A stretch of 64,000 nt of DNA, from the NCBI GenBank assembly GCA_050847315.1, contig CP193791.1; one strand, given 5' to 3'. A model generated the notes under the pieces. The model made no database searches and had not been told where the DNA came from. It was given only the letters and a program-made list of their open reading frames with translations. This DNA comes from Cedecea sp000277545 (lineage in GTDB: Bacteria; Pseudomonadota; Gammaproteobacteria; Enterobacterales; Enterobacteriaceae). Of the stretch, positions 16,121 through 25,672 are shown piece after piece. Every line of letters starts with the position of its first letter. Position 1 is the first letter of the stretch. A program made the translations under genes and the position numbers.

Positions 16121-17245
16121 TTAGTCCAGGCCCATCACGCCACGCAGCTGAGACAGGTCTTCCGCAAGCGTCGTGATCGGCCCTTTCAGTGCCTTGCGAT
16201 CGTTATCCGTCAGCTTGTCGTAGGTTTCAAACCCGTCTTTGGTGCGGTACTTCGCCAGAATGGCGTCAACTTTCTTGAAGTTGGCATCCACTTTCGCCAG
16301 CAGCGCCGGGTTCTCTTTGGTCAGTTGAGGACGCAGCAGGTTAACGATTTTCTGCGCGCCGTCGACGTTCGCCTGGAAGTCCCACAGGTCAGTGTGGCTG
16401 TAGCGGTCTTCTTCCCCGCTGATTTTGGTCGCAGCGACTTCTTCAATCAAGCCAGCTGCACCGCCAACTACTTTGCTCGGCGGGAAGGCCAGCTCGGAAA
16501 CACGAGTCTGCAGATCCAGCACGTCGGCGTTCAGCTTGTCGGCAAACTGCGCGGCGTCTTTGGTGGTGTTGTCGCCAAACAGGATCTTCTCCAGACGGTG
16601 GAAACCGGTGAATTTCGGGTCATCCGCTTTTTTCTCGAAGTCGTCTTCACGGGCATCAATGCTGCTGTCGAGGTCTGAGAACAGCTCAGCAATCGGCTCA
16701 ATACGCTCGTAATGCTGACGAGTTGGCGCATACAGGGCTTTGGCTTTCTCTAAATCGCCGGCTTTCACCGCGTCAGTAAAGGCTTTGGTGCCTTTCACCA
16801 GCTCAGCCACTTCAGCGGTCACGTAGGCTTTGTATTCGGTGATTGGACCGGTCAGCGCCAGCAGATCGGATTTAGGCGCTTCCTGTTTGCCGGTCGCTTT
16901 CACCACCAGCTTGCCTTTCGGGTTGGTCAGCAGACCGCAGGTCATGTCGTATTCACCCGGCTGCAGGTTAGCGGTTAGCTTCTGGGAGAAGCCCGGCGCG
17001 ATGTTTTCACGCTCTTCCACTACCATCACCCCTTTCAGGATCTCCCACTCCAGCGCTTTCTGGCTGTTATTCTGGATAATGAACTGGGTCTTCCCGGCGT
17101 TCACGGTCACATTCATCGGCTCACATTGTTTATCCGTGACGGTGACTTTTACCTGGGGAATGTCCGCCGCCTGCGCGGCAAACGTGGAAGAGACAAGCGC
17201 GAGCAGCGCAACGTGCAGTGCCTTCAGACGAAAATGTTTGGTCAT
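16121..17245 (-). CDS. efeO: EfeO, periplasmic iron-binding component
   Basis: Periplasmic protein of the EfeUOB low-pH ferrous iron importer. 374 residues (E. coli 375). Signal peptide to about AAQA-AD. An N-terminal cupredoxin domain (VTDKQCEPMNVTVNAGKT; EYDMTCGLL) with Met/Cys residues is followed by the M75 peptidase-like domain with the HxxE motif in RQHYERIEPIAELF and the GFHRLEKILFG stretch. It lies between efeU and efeB on one transcript. Confidence 0.95.
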   Translation of the reverse strand: MTKHFRLKALHVALLALVSSTFAAQAADIPQVKVTVTDKQCEPMNVTVNAGKTQFIIQNNSQKALEWEILKGVMVVEERENIAPGFSQKLTANLQPGEYDMTCGLLTNPKGKLVVKATGKQEAPKSDLLALTGPITEYKAYVTAEVAELVKGTKAFTDAVKAGDLEKAKALYAPTRQHYERIEPIAELFSDLDSSIDAREDDFEKKADDPKFTGFHRLEKILFGDNTTKDAAQFADKLNADVLDLQTRVSELAFPPSKVVGGAAGLIEEVAATKISGEEDRYSHTDLWDFQANVDGAQKIVNLLRPQLTKENPALLAKVDANFKKVDAILAKYRTKDGFETYDKLTDNDRKALKGPITTLAEDLSQLRGVMGLD

Positions 17246-17309
17246 GACCTATCCCTATTAAACAATGAGTAGTTATCACTGAACGGCGAGTCGCCCCGCC
17301 GGAAATCAA

Positions 17310-18152
17310 TTAACGAGCCGTATTGGTCGCCTGGTTGTTCACGCGTGGCGGCATAAAGAACAGCACCAGCGCCGGAATCAGATAGATGAAGTACATCGCC
17401 ACTTCGCTCACGGTTGGGGTTTCCTGATAACCAAAAATCCCCTCCAGCAAGGTGCCGGTCAGCGAATGGGTGGAGAGCGTGTTGCTCATATCAAACGCGA
17501 TGTCCTGGAAGTGGTTCCACAGCCCGGCTTCGTGAAATGCGCGCACGGCACCGGCTGCAAGGCCTGCGGCCACCAGCAGAATAAACAGACTGGTCCATTT
17601 AAAGAACGCGCCCAGGTTGAGGCGAATCCCGCCCCAGTAAATAAGGAAGCCTAAAACGATGGCGGTGGCCAGGCCCAGCATCGCCCCCAGCGGTGGCCAA
17701 ATGCCCACGTCCTGTTGGAAAGCCGCCAGCAGGAAGAACACCGACTCCAGACCTTCACGCGCGACGGCGAAAAAGACCATCATGATCAGCGCCCAGCCGT
17801 GGTTGCCTTTGCTGTGCAGCGCGTTATCCACCGCCTGCTCCAGCTGCACCTTGACGTTACGGGACACTTTACGCATCCAGAACACCATCCAGGTCAGAAT
17901 AAACACGGCAATAACCGCCACGATCCCCTCAAACAGCTCCTGCTCTTTTTGCGGGAACTCGCCGGTGGTTTCATTGATGAAGATACCGAGGCCCAGGCAA
18001 AGTGCAGCGGCGGCAAAAACGCCAATCCACATCACGGCTATCCACTGGCCGCGCTGGGTACGCTTCAGATAGCTGGCAATCAGGCTAACGATGAGCGCTG
18101 CCTCCAGCCCTTCGCGTAACATGATGAGAAACGGAACAAACATGCCTGACAC
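17310..18152 (-). CDS. efeU: EfeU, ferrous iron permease (intact)
   Basis: Inner-membrane Fe2+ permease of the OFeT family. 280 residues with seven hydrophobic segments. Both REGLE iron-coordinating motifs are present: LREGLEAALIVSLI near residue 12 and AREGLESVFFLLAAF near 130. E. coli K-12 carries a frameshift in this gene (ycdN), whereas here the frame is continuous, so the system should be functional. First gene of the operon, with a strong Fur box 50-68 bases upstream. Confidence 0.95.
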   Translation of the reverse strand: MSGMFVPFLIMLREGLEAALIVSLIASYLKRTQRGQWIAVMWIGVFAAAALCLGLGIFINETTGEFPQKEQELFEGIVAVIAVFILTWMVFWMRKVSRNVKVQLEQAVDNALHSKGNHGWALIMMVFFAVAREGLESVFFLLAAFQQDVGIWPPLGAMLGLATAIVLGFLIYWGGIRLNLGAFFKWTSLFILLVAAGLAAGAVRAFHEAGLWNHFQDIAFDMSNTLSTHSLTGTLLEGIFGYQETPTVSEVAMYFIYLIPALVLFFMPPRVNNQATNTAR

Positions 18153-18201
18153 CTCAGATGTGAATACAAGTCAATTGACGTAAAGAAAAGTAAACCATAA
18201 C

Positions 18202-18220
18202 GATTGTGATTATCATTAGC
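18202..18220 (-). promoter_or_regulatory. Fur box upstream of efeU
   Basis: On the minus strand GCTAATGATAATCACAATC matches the 19-bp Fur consensus GATAATGATAATCATTATC at 16 positions. It lies 50 bases upstream of the efeU start, where Fur-Fe2+ binding would block transcription of efeUOB. Confidence 0.85.
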
Positions 18221-18272
18221 GCTGAAAAGAAAAACAAGAGACGGGGATTACATATTTATGACCAGATGTAAA

Positions 18273-18623
18273 AAGGGCCGGATTAACCGGCCCTTCAGAC
18301 TGATGGCAAGCCTCTGACGAAAGAAGAAATATCAGACGGATCGTTAAAAAAACAGGAAAATCAATTCATTGATTTTCGGCTGCTCACCACAAAGAGGGAA
18401 AAACCACGCTTTTTTCCTCTTTGTCAGCAACCTATAAAGGGCCGGATTAACCGGCCCTTCAGACTGATGGCAGCCCTCTGACGAGAGAAGAAATATCAGA
18501 CAGCTCGTTAAAAAAAACAGGAAAATCAATTCATTGATTTTCGGCAACTCACCACAAAGAGGGAAAAATCACGCTTTTTTCCTCTTTGTCAGCAACCTAT
18601 AAAGGGCCGGATTAACCGGCCCT
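18273..18623. repeat. Tandem ~165-bp hairpin repeat downstream of putP
   Basis: A perfect hairpin AAGGGCCGG / ATTA... / CCGGCCCTT occurs at 18273, 18437 and 18602 (periods 164 and 165); the last copy is slightly altered at its right end. The two intervening units are nearly identical, and each also holds GAAAATCAA/TTCA/TTGATTTTC and CAAAGAGGGAAAAA ... TTTTTTCCTCTTTG hairpins. The copy nearest putP is read first and can serve as its terminator; the others are duplications of it. It fills the gap between putP and the efeU promoter. A 67-residue open frame across it is only the repeat read in frame. Confidence 0.85.
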
Positions 18624-18638
18624 GTAAAAGATCACCTG

Positions 18639-20147
18639 TTACTCAGGCTGCAGCTTGCTCGGCGGCGCGGTGTGATAAACCGCATCGGCTTCGGCGAAAC
18701 GCTTCTGCATGGACGTTGAAGGTGCTTTCCCCAGCAGGCTCACCGCCACAATCGCCAGGCTGGCGAAAGCGAAACCAGGGATAATTTCGTACAGCCCCAG
18801 CCAGCCAAACTGCTTCCAGACCAGCACGGTTGCCGCCCCGACAATCATCCCTACCAGCGCCCCGTTGCGGGTCATGCGTGACCACATCACCGAGAACAGC
18901 ACCACCGGGCCAAACGCCGCGCCAAAACCGGCCCAGGCGTAGCTGACCAGGCCCAGCACGCGGTTTTCCGGGTTAGCGGCCAGGGCAATCGCCACCAGCG
19001 CCACCACCAGCACCATCATGCGCCCTACCCACACCAGCTCTTTCTGGCTCGCGCCTTTACGCAGGAAAGCTTTGTACAGATCTTCGGTAATCGCGCTGGA
19101 GCACACCAACAGCTGGCAGCTCAGCGTGGACATCACCGCCGCCAGAATCGCGGAGAGCAATACCCCGGCAATCCACGGGTTGAACAGGATTTGCGCCAGC
19201 TCGATAAACACCCGTTCGCCGTTTTGCGTCACCGCCCCGGCCTGCTCCGGGTTGTTGTTAAAGTAGGCAATCCCGAAGAAGCCCACCGCGCAGGCACCCG
19301 CCAGGCAGAGGATCATCCAGGTCATACTGATGCGCCGTGCGTTCACGATGGTGTGGTGTGAATCCGCCGCCATAAAGCGCGCCAGAATATGCGGCTGGCC
19401 AAAGTAGCCCAGGCCCCAGCCCATTAGCGAAACGATAGCGACAAAGTTCAGCCCTTTCAGCATATCGACGTTTTCGATGCTCTTTTGCTTAATCACCATC
19501 AGGGAATCATCGAGGCCGCCAACGGCAATGATCACCATCACCGGCGTCAGAATCAGCGCAAAGATCATCAGGCTGGCCTGCACGGTATCCGTCCAGCTCA
19601 CCGCCAGGAACCCGCCCACAAAGGTATAGAGGATGGTAGCGGCCGCCCCGGCCCACAGCGCCGTTTCGTAGCTCATGCCAAAGGTGCTTTCAAACAGGCG
19701 CGCCCCGGCCACGATGCCGGAAGCACAATAAATGGTGAAGAACAGCAGGATCACCAGCGCCGAGATAATCCGCAGCAGGCGACTGGAGTCTTCAAAACGC
19801 CCGGTAAAGTAATCCGGCAACGTCAGCGCATTGTTGTTCAATTCCGTGTGAACGCGCAGGCGCCCCGCCACTAATTTCCAGTTGATCCACGCCCCTAAGG
19901 TCAGGCCGATGGCGATCCAGCTTTCTGAAATCCCGGAGATAAAGATCGCGCCCGGCAACCCCATTAACAGCCAGCCGCTCATATCCGAGGCGCCCGCCGA
20001 CAGCGCGGTCACCACGCTCCCGAGGCTACGGCCGCCAAGAATATAGTCGTCAAAGCTGCGGGTTGAACGCCAGGCGATAAAGCCGATGAGAATCATGCCA
20101 AAGATATAAACGAGGAAGGTCACCAGCATCGGTGTGCTAATTGTCAT
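18639..20147 (-). CDS. putP: PutP, sodium/proline symporter
   Basis: High-affinity Na+/L-proline symporter of the SSS family. 502 residues, the E. coli length, with about 13 hydrophobic segments. Family motifs seen include FDDYILGGRSLGSVVTALSA near residue 35, the Na+/proline site region SAGASDMSGWLLMGLPG (S57-type), and GGFLAVSWTDTVQASLM. Divergent from putA, with shared operators in between. The tail (APSTSMQKRFAEADAVYHT) is hydrophilic and cytoplasmic. Confidence 0.96.
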   Translation of the reverse strand: MTISTPMLVTFLVYIFGMILIGFIAWRSTRSFDDYILGGRSLGSVVTALSAGASDMSGWLLMGLPGAIFISGISESWIAIGLTLGAWINWKLVAGRLRVHTELNNNALTLPDYFTGRFEDSSRLLRIISALVILLFFTIYCASGIVAGARLFESTFGMSYETALWAGAAATILYTFVGGFLAVSWTDTVQASLMIFALILTPVMVIIAVGGLDDSLMVIKQKSIENVDMLKGLNFVAIVSLMGWGLGYFGQPHILARFMAADSHHTIVNARRISMTWMILCLAGACAVGFFGIAYFNNNPEQAGAVTQNGERVFIELAQILFNPWIAGVLLSAILAAVMSTLSCQLLVCSSAITEDLYKAFLRKGASQKELVWVGRMMVLVVALVAIALAANPENRVLGLVSYAWAGFGAAFGPVVLFSVMWSRMTRNGALVGMIVGAATVLVWKQFGWLGLYEIIPGFAFASLAIVAVSLLGKAPSTSMQKRFAEADAVYHTAPPSKLQPE

Positions 20148-20573
20148 TCAGACTTCTCCATAGCTATTACGCCTGCTCTCTCTGACCAGGCTGCTTCGCG
20201 CCGGAACGAGGCGCTGTGTTGTTATCGTGATGTAATGGGGAATGCATCCTGCCGGAACCCTTTATTTTTCACAAACGATTTAACACGGCATTTACATCGT
20301 TTGCATCTGCCTTAGGTAAGCATTTTTCACCAGGTTGCACTTACTCACACTTTTAGCGGTTGCACCGTTAAAAAGTGTTAACTTCATCAATAAATCTAGC
20401 GTTCCGCTTCCCGCTCCGTCAGACGATTTTCTTATCTTACTGGTAACAATTCCTCTTTTTTGCGGGCCCTTTATCGGCTTCGATTTAACAAGGTTGCACA
20501 AAGTTGCAACTTCATAGATATTGCTGGCTAACAAAGCACAACCCCGAATCATCATTAACCTGGAGACTGTCGT
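20148..20573. promoter_or_regulatory. putP-putA divergent control region with PutA operators
   Basis: 426 bases without a gene. GTTGCA, the E. coli PutA-binding core, occurs at 20334-20339, 20359-20364, 20493-20498 and 20503-20508 (the last within palindromic GTTGCAAC). The sites cluster in two pairs, one toward putP and one next to the putA start. In the known system PutA lacking proline represses both genes here and leaves for the membrane when proline binds. Confidence 0.75.
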
Positions 20574-23500
20574 ATGGGCACCACCACGATGGGCGTAAAA
20601 CTGGATGAAGCGACGCGCGACCGCATTAAAGAAGCCGCCTCACGCATTGACCGCACCCCACACTGGCTGATTAAGCAGGCGATTTTTAATTATCTCGAGC
20701 GCCTGGAAAGCAGCGATGAGCTGCCTGAGCTACCAGCCCTGCTGGCCGGGGCGGCCAATGAGAGCGAAGAATCTCCGGTGCAGCCTGAAGAAGTGGCGCA
20801 GCCGTTCCTCGATTTTGCCGAGCAGATCCTGCCGCAGTCCGTCAGCCGGGCCGCGATTACCGCCGCGTGGCGTCGCCCTGAAACCGACGCAGTCCCGATG
20901 ATCCTTGAGCAGGCTCGCCTGGCCCCGGCCATCGCCGAACAAACGCAAAAGCTGGCCTACCAGCTGGCCGACAAGCTGCGCAACCAGAAAACGGCGTCCG
21001 GCCGCGCGGGCATGGTTCAGAGCCTGCTGCAGGAGTTCTCCCTGTCTTCCCAGGAAGGCGTGGCGCTGATGTGCCTCGCGGAAGCGCTGCTGCGTATCCC
21101 GGATAAAGCCACCCGAGACGCGCTGATCCGCGACAAAATTAGCAACGGGAACTGGCACTCGCACATTGGCCGCAGCCCGTCGCTGTTCGTGAACGCGGCA
21201 ACCTGGGGCCTGCTGTTTACCGGCCGCCTGGTGTCCACCCATAACGAAGCCAGCCTTTCCCGCTCCCTGAACCGCATCATCAGCAAAAGCGGTGAACCAC
21301 TGGTGCGTAAAGGCGTGGACATGGCGATGCGCCTGATGGGCGAGCAGTTCGTGACCGGCGAAACCATCGCCGAAGCGCTGGCTAACGCCCGCAAGCTGGA
21401 AGAGAAAGGTTTCCGCTACTCCTACGACATGCTGGGCGAAGCTGCGCTGACCGCCGCCGACGCGCAGGCCTATATGGTTTCCTACCAGCAGGCGATTCAC
21501 GCCATCGGTAAAGCGTCCAACGGCCGCGGGATTTATGAAGGCCCGGGTATTTCCATCAAGCTTTCCGCTCTGCACCCACGTTACAGCCGTGCGCAGTACG
21601 ACCGCGTGATGGAAGAGCTGTACCCGCGCCTGAAGTCCCTCACGCTGCTGGCTCGCCAGTATGACGTTGGCATTAATATTGACGCCGAAGAGGCAGATCG
21701 CCTGGAGATCTCCCTCGATCTGCTGGAAAAACTCTGCTTTGAACCTGAGCTGGCGGGCTGGAACGGCATCGGCTTTGTTATCCAGGCCTACCAAAAGCGC
21801 TGCCCGTTTGTGATTGATTACCTGGTTGATCTGGCCACCCGCAGCCGTCGCCGCCTGATGATTCGCCTGGTCAAAGGCGCCTACTGGGACAGCGAAATCA
21901 AACGCGCCCAGGTCGACGGTCTGGAAGGGTACCCGGTCTATACCCGCAAGGTGTACACCGACATCTCCTACCTCGCCTGCGCCAAGAAACTGCTGGCCGT
22001 GCCGAACCTGATCTATCCGCAGTTTGCGACCCATAACGCCCACACGCTGGCTGCTATCTATAATCTGGCCGGGCAGAACTACTACCCAGGCCAGTACGAG
22101 TTCCAGTGCCTGCACGGCATGGGTGAGCCGCTGTATGAGCAGGTGGTGGGGAAAGTCGCAGACGGAAAACTGAACCGCCCTTGCCGCATTTACGCCCCGG
22201 TGGGTACGCACGAAACGCTGCTGGCTTACCTGGTGCGTCGCCTGCTGGAAAACGGCGCCAACACCTCTTTCGTCAACCGCATTGCCGACGCCACCCTGCC
22301 GCTGGACGAGCTGGTTGCGGACCCGGTGAGCGCGGTGGAAGCCATGGCCGCAAAAGAAGGCCAGCCAGGGTTGCCACATCCTAAAATCGCCCTGCCGAAA
22401 GCGCTTTACGGGGCGGAACGCGCCAACTCCAGCGGCCTTGATTTAGCTAACGAACACCGCCTGGCGTCGCTTTCTTCCGCCCTGCTGAACAGCGCTGCAC
22501 AGAAATGGCACGCCACACCGGTGCTGGAACAGCCGGTTATTGAAGGCGAATTAACGCCGGTGAAAAACCCGGCCGAGCCAACCGACATTGTGGGCTACAC
22601 CCGTGAAGCCACGAGCGAAGAGGTTTCCCTCGCGCTTGAGAATGCCGTCAACCACGCGCCAATCTGGTTTGCCACCCCGCCGCAGGAGCGTGCCGCTATT
22701 CTCGAACGCGCCGCCGTGATGATGGAAAGCCGCATGCAGCAGCTGATCGGCATCCTTGTGCGTGAAGCCGGGAAAACCTTCAGCAACGCCATTGCCGAAG
22801 TGCGTGAGGCCGTGGACTTCCTGCATTATTACGCAGGCCAGGTGCGTGACGATTTCGACAATGAAACGCATCGTCCTCTTGGCCCGGTGGTCTGTATCAG
22901 CCCGTGGAATTTCCCGTTGGCTATCTTTACCGGCCAGATTGCCGCCGCGCTTGCCGCCGGGAACAGCGTGCTGGCCAAGCCTGCGGAACAAACTCCACTG
23001 ATCGCCGCCCAGGGCGTGGCGATCCTGCTTGAAGCAGGCGTACCTGCGGGCGTACTCCAGTTGTTGCCCGGCCGCGGTGAAATCGTCGGGGCGCAGCTCA
23101 CAGGCGACTCCCGCGTACGCGGTGTGATGTTCACCGGCTCAACTGAAGTCGCGTCTCTGCTGCAGCGCAATATCGCCGACCGCCTCGATCCTCAGGGCCG
23201 CCCAACGCCGCTGATTGCGGAAACCGGCGGCCTTAACGCGATGATCGTGGACTCCTCCGCGCTAACCGAACAGGTTGTGGTGGACGTGGTTTCCTCCGCC
23301 TTCGACAGCGCCGGGCAGCGCTGCTCCGCCCTGCGCGTACTCTGCCTGCAGGAAGACGTGGCTGACCACACGCTGCAAATGCTTCGTGGTGCCATGGCGG
23401 AATGCCGCATGGGTAACCCAGGCCGCCTGACCACCGACATTGGGCCAGTGATTGACGCCGAAGCGCAGCAGAATATTGAGAAGCACATCCAGGCGATGCG

Positions 23501-24536
23501 TGCCAAAGGCCGCACCGTGTTCCAGGCCGTGCGTGAAAACAGCGTGGACGCACGCGAATGGCAGTCCGGCACCTTTGTAGCGCCAACCCTTATCGAGTTG
23601 GAAAGCTTCGACGAGATGAAGAAAGAAGTCTTCGGCCCGGTGCTGCACGTGGTGCGCTACAGCCGCAACAATCTTGAATCGCTGATTAAGCAGATCAATG
23701 CCGCTGGCTATGGTCTGACGCTCGGCGTGCATACCCGAATCGACGAGACGATTGCCCAGGTCACCGGCTCCGCCCACGTCGGCAACATGTACGTTAACCG
23801 CAACATGGTCGGCGCCGTGGTTGGCGTTCAGCCCTTCGGCGGCGAAGGCCTGTCCGGTACCGGCCCTAAAGCCGGTGGTCCGCTGTACCTGTACCGCCTG
23901 CTGGCGAATCGCCCTGAAAATGCGCTGCAAACCACTTTCAACCGCCACGATGCGGAAATCCCGGTGGATGCCTCCCTGAAGAGCGATCTGCAGGTTGCCC
24001 ATCAGGCACTGAGCGAGTGGGCGACCAACCGCGAAGAGCTGAAAGCCGTTTGCCAGCAGTTTGGTGAGCTGGCGCAAAGCGGAACGCTGCGCGTGCTGCC
24101 TGGCCCAACCGGAGAGCGCAATACATATGCTCTGCTGCCGCGTGAACGCATTCTTTGCGTCGCCGACGATGAGCGCGATGCGCTAGTACAGTTGGCGGCG
24201 GTAACCAGCGTGGGCAGCCGCGTGCTATGGGCGGATGACAGCCTGCATCGCGATCTGGCGAAGCAGTTGCCTAAAGCCGTGCAGCAGCAGGTTGATTTTG
24301 CCAAGCCGGAAGATCTGCTGAAGCAGCCGTTTGAGGCGGTGATTTACCACGGCGACTCCGACCAGCTGCGCAAACTTTGCGAAGCCGTCGCGGCTCGCAC
24401 CGGGGCGATTGTTTCCGTTCAGGGCTTCGCGCGCGGGGAAAGTAACATCCTGATTGAGCGTCTCTACGTGGAGCGTTCTCTGAGCGTGAACACCGCTGCC
24501 GCTGGCGGCAACGCCAGCCTGATGACAATCGGTTAA
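20574..24536 (+). CDS. putA: PutA, trifunctional proline dehydrogenase / P5C dehydrogenase / repressor
   Basis: Oxidises proline to glutamate in two steps and represses the put genes. 1320 residues, exactly the E. coli size. Order of domains: ribbon-helix-helix DNA-binding domain (residues 1-47, MGVKLDEATRDRIKEAASRI), FAD proline dehydrogenase barrel (about 260-570, with the substrate Arg pair in YQKRCPFVIDYLVDLATRSR context), NAD P5C dehydrogenase (about 650-1110, with catalytic Cys in FDSAGQRCSALR near 917 and Glu in IAETGGLNAM), and a C-terminal lid domain. ATG at 20574 follows GGAGACTGTCGT. Confidence 0.97.
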   Translation: MGTTTMGVKLDEATRDRIKEAASRIDRTPHWLIKQAIFNYLERLESSDELPELPALLAGAANESEESPVQPEEVAQPFLDFAEQILPQSVSRAAITAAWRRPETDAVPMILEQARLAPAIAEQTQKLAYQLADKLRNQKTASGRAGMVQSLLQEFSLSSQEGVALMCLAEALLRIPDKATRDALIRDKISNGNWHSHIGRSPSLFVNAATWGLLFTGRLVSTHNEASLSRSLNRIISKSGEPLVRKGVDMAMRLMGEQFVTGETIAEALANARKLEEKGFRYSYDMLGEAALTAADAQAYMVSYQQAIHAIGKASNGRGIYEGPGISIKLSALHPRYSRAQYDRVMEELYPRLKSLTLLARQYDVGINIDAEEADRLEISLDLLEKLCFEPELAGWNGIGFVIQAYQKRCPFVIDYLVDLATRSRRRLMIRLVKGAYWDSEIKRAQVDGLEGYPVYTRKVYTDISYLACAKKLLAVPNLIYPQFATHNAHTLAAIYNLAGQNYYPGQYEFQCLHGMGEPLYEQVVGKVADGKLNRPCRIYAPVGTHETLLAYLVRRLLENGANTSFVNRIADATLPLDELVADPVSAVEAMAAKEGQPGLPHPKIALPKALYGAERANSSGLDLANEHRLASLSSALLNSAAQKWHATPVLEQPVIEGELTPVKNPAEPTDIVGYTREATSEEVSLALENAVNHAPIWFATPPQERAAILERAAVMMESRMQQLIGILVREAGKTFSNAIAEVREAVDFLHYYAGQVRDDFDNETHRPLGPVVCISPWNFPLAIFTGQIAAALAAGNSVLAKPAEQTPLIAAQGVAILLEAGVPAGVLQLLPGRGEIVGAQLTGDSRVRGVMFTGSTEVASLLQRNIADRLDPQGRPTPLIAETGGLNAMIVDSSALTEQVVVDVVSSAFDSAGQRCSALRVLCLQEDVADHTLQMLRGAMAECRMGNPGRLTTDIGPVIDAEAQQNIEKHIQAMRAKGRTVFQAVRENSVDAREWQSGTFVAPTLIELESFDEMKKEVFGPVLHVVRYSRNNLESLIKQINAAGYGLTLGVHTRIDETIAQVTGSAHVGNMYVNRNMVGAVVGVQPFGGEGLSGTGPKAGGPLYLYRLLANRPENALQTTFNRHDAEIPVDASLKSDLQVAHQALSEWATNREELKAVCQQFGELAQSGTLRVLPGPTGERNTYALLPRERILCVADDERDALVQLAAVTSVGSRVLWADDSLHRDLAKQLPKAVQQQVDFAKPEDLLKQPFEAVIYHGDSDQLRKLCEAVAARTGAIVSVQGFARGESNILIERLYVERSLSVNTAAAGGNASLMTIG

Positions 24537-24552
24537 CAGTCTGTCAGGATAC

Positions 24553-24582
24553 AAAGGCTCTCGTCATGAGAGCCTTTTTTTT
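24553..24582 (+). terminator. putA terminator
   Basis: GGCTCTC / GTCAT / GAGAGCC followed by eight T, 20 bases after the putA stop. Confidence 0.88.
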
Positions 24583-24597
24583 GATGAGGACACCAGA

Positions 24598-24990
24598 ATG
24601 AAACGCGTGTGTTTACTTGTTGGCGGGCTGCTGCTGAGCGGGGCCGCCCTGGCCGATGGCTGTGATTCCGCCGCCACCCAGGCCGATATGAACCAGTGCT
24701 ATGCCGCAGAGTATAAAAAGCAGGACGAGCGGCTGAATAAAACCTATAAAGAAGTGATGTCCCGGGCAACCGACAAGCAAAAAGAACTGCTTAAAAAGGC
24801 GCAGAACGCGTGGATTGCCTTCCGCGATGCGGACTGTGATTTTATGAGTTCTGGCGCGGAACAAGGTTCGGTCTACCCGATGGTACGTGCCAACTGCCTG
24901 GCGGATAAAACGCTGGAACGTACCGAGCTGCTGAAGGGCACGCTGGAGTGCGAAGAGGGCGACGTAAGCTGCGTCCTGCCCCCTAAGTAA
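24598..24990 (+). CDS. LprI-like (DUF1311) periplasmic protein
   Basis: 130 residues with a clear Sec signal peptide (LLVGGLLLSGAALA-DG). The mature domain has the DUF1311/LprI pattern: Cys pair CDSAATQADMNQCYAAEY, LNKTYKEVM, and AQNAWIAFRDADCDFM, with six Cys in total that could form disulfides. LprI of Mycobacterium inhibits lysozyme; whether this one does is not shown. It starts 15 bases after the putA terminator, preceded by GATGAGGACACC, and is convergent with rutR. Role inferred from family only. Confidence 0.8.
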   Translation: MKRVCLLVGGLLLSGAALADGCDSAATQADMNQCYAAEYKKQDERLNKTYKEVMSRATDKQKELLKKAQNAWIAFRDADCDFMSSGAEQGSVYPMVRANCLADKTLERTELLKGTLECEEGDVSCVLPPK

Positions 24991-24996
24991 GCGCGA

Positions 24997-25635
24997 TTAG
25001 CGCACCCGAATCCCCTCAATAATCATCCGCTGCACGTTTTCCACCGTGCGGCGGAAAAAGTCTTCATCCTGCAGCGTATTGCCGGTAACGGCCTCAACCT
25101 GGCTGGCAAAATCCGCGTAGTGCTGGGTCGTGGCCCAAAGCATAAAAATAAGGTGATGCGGGTCAACGGCAGCAAGTTTACCGCTGGCTACCCAACCCGC
25201 AACGATCGCCGATTTGTCATCCACCAGGGCCTTCAGGTCGCCCGTCAGCTCGCCTTTCAGCAAAGGCGCCCCCTGCAGCATCTCCAGGCAAAACAGATTC
25301 GACGCCTGCGGATAATCCCTTGAAACTTCAAGCTTGAGGCGAATGTATTCCCCAATCGCCACCAGCGGCTGCAAATCTTCCCGAAAGGCACGCAGCGGCG
25401 CCAGCCAGATATCCAGGATCTGCTTCAGCACTGCGATGTAGAGCGCTTCTTTGGAAGGGTAGTAATAAAGCAGGTTAGTTTTTGACACTTCGGCCCGCTC
25501 TGCAACCTGCTCAAGGCTGGTGCCGTGGATGCCGTATTGCGAAAAAAACGCCAGCGCAGCGTCAAGAATGGCCTGTTTTTTGGCGGCGACGGCTTTCGAT
25601 CGGCGTCCAGGGGTTTTGATGTCGGTGGCGGCCAT
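24997..25635 (-). CDS. rutR: RutR, TetR-family pyrimidine-responsive regulator
   Basis: Global regulator that senses uracil and controls the rut pyrimidine-degradation operon plus other targets in E. coli. 212 residues, identical in length to E. coli RutR. The HTH (GIHGTSLEQVAERAEVSKTN, LLYYYPSKEALY) and the ligand domain (RLKLEVSRDYPQASNLFCLE) are closely similar. In E. coli the rutA-G operon is divergent from rutR; here the upstream neighbour is a DMT transporter on the same strand and no rut enzyme gene is in the window. Confidence 0.93.
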   Translation of the reverse strand: MAATDIKTPGRRSKAVAAKKQAILDAALAFFSQYGIHGTSLEQVAERAEVSKTNLLYYYPSKEALYIAVLKQILDIWLAPLRAFREDLQPLVAIGEYIRLKLEVSRDYPQASNLFCLEMLQGAPLLKGELTGDLKALVDDKSAIVAGWVASGKLAAVDPHHLIFMLWATTQHYADFASQVEAVTGNTLQDEDFFRRTVENVQRMIIEGIRVR

Positions 25636-25672
25636 GCGAGTTCTCCTTTTTTTCGCTGGCCTGAAGTATAGC

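Noticed and set aside
18344..18547. 67-codon frame across the putP downstream repeat
   Set aside because: Its sequence repeats itself because the DNA is a tandem duplication; it is hairpin DNA, not a gene.
20730..22379. 549-codon minus-strand frame opposite putA, and several shorter ones
   Set aside because: Antisense shadow caused by high GC in the third codon position of putA.
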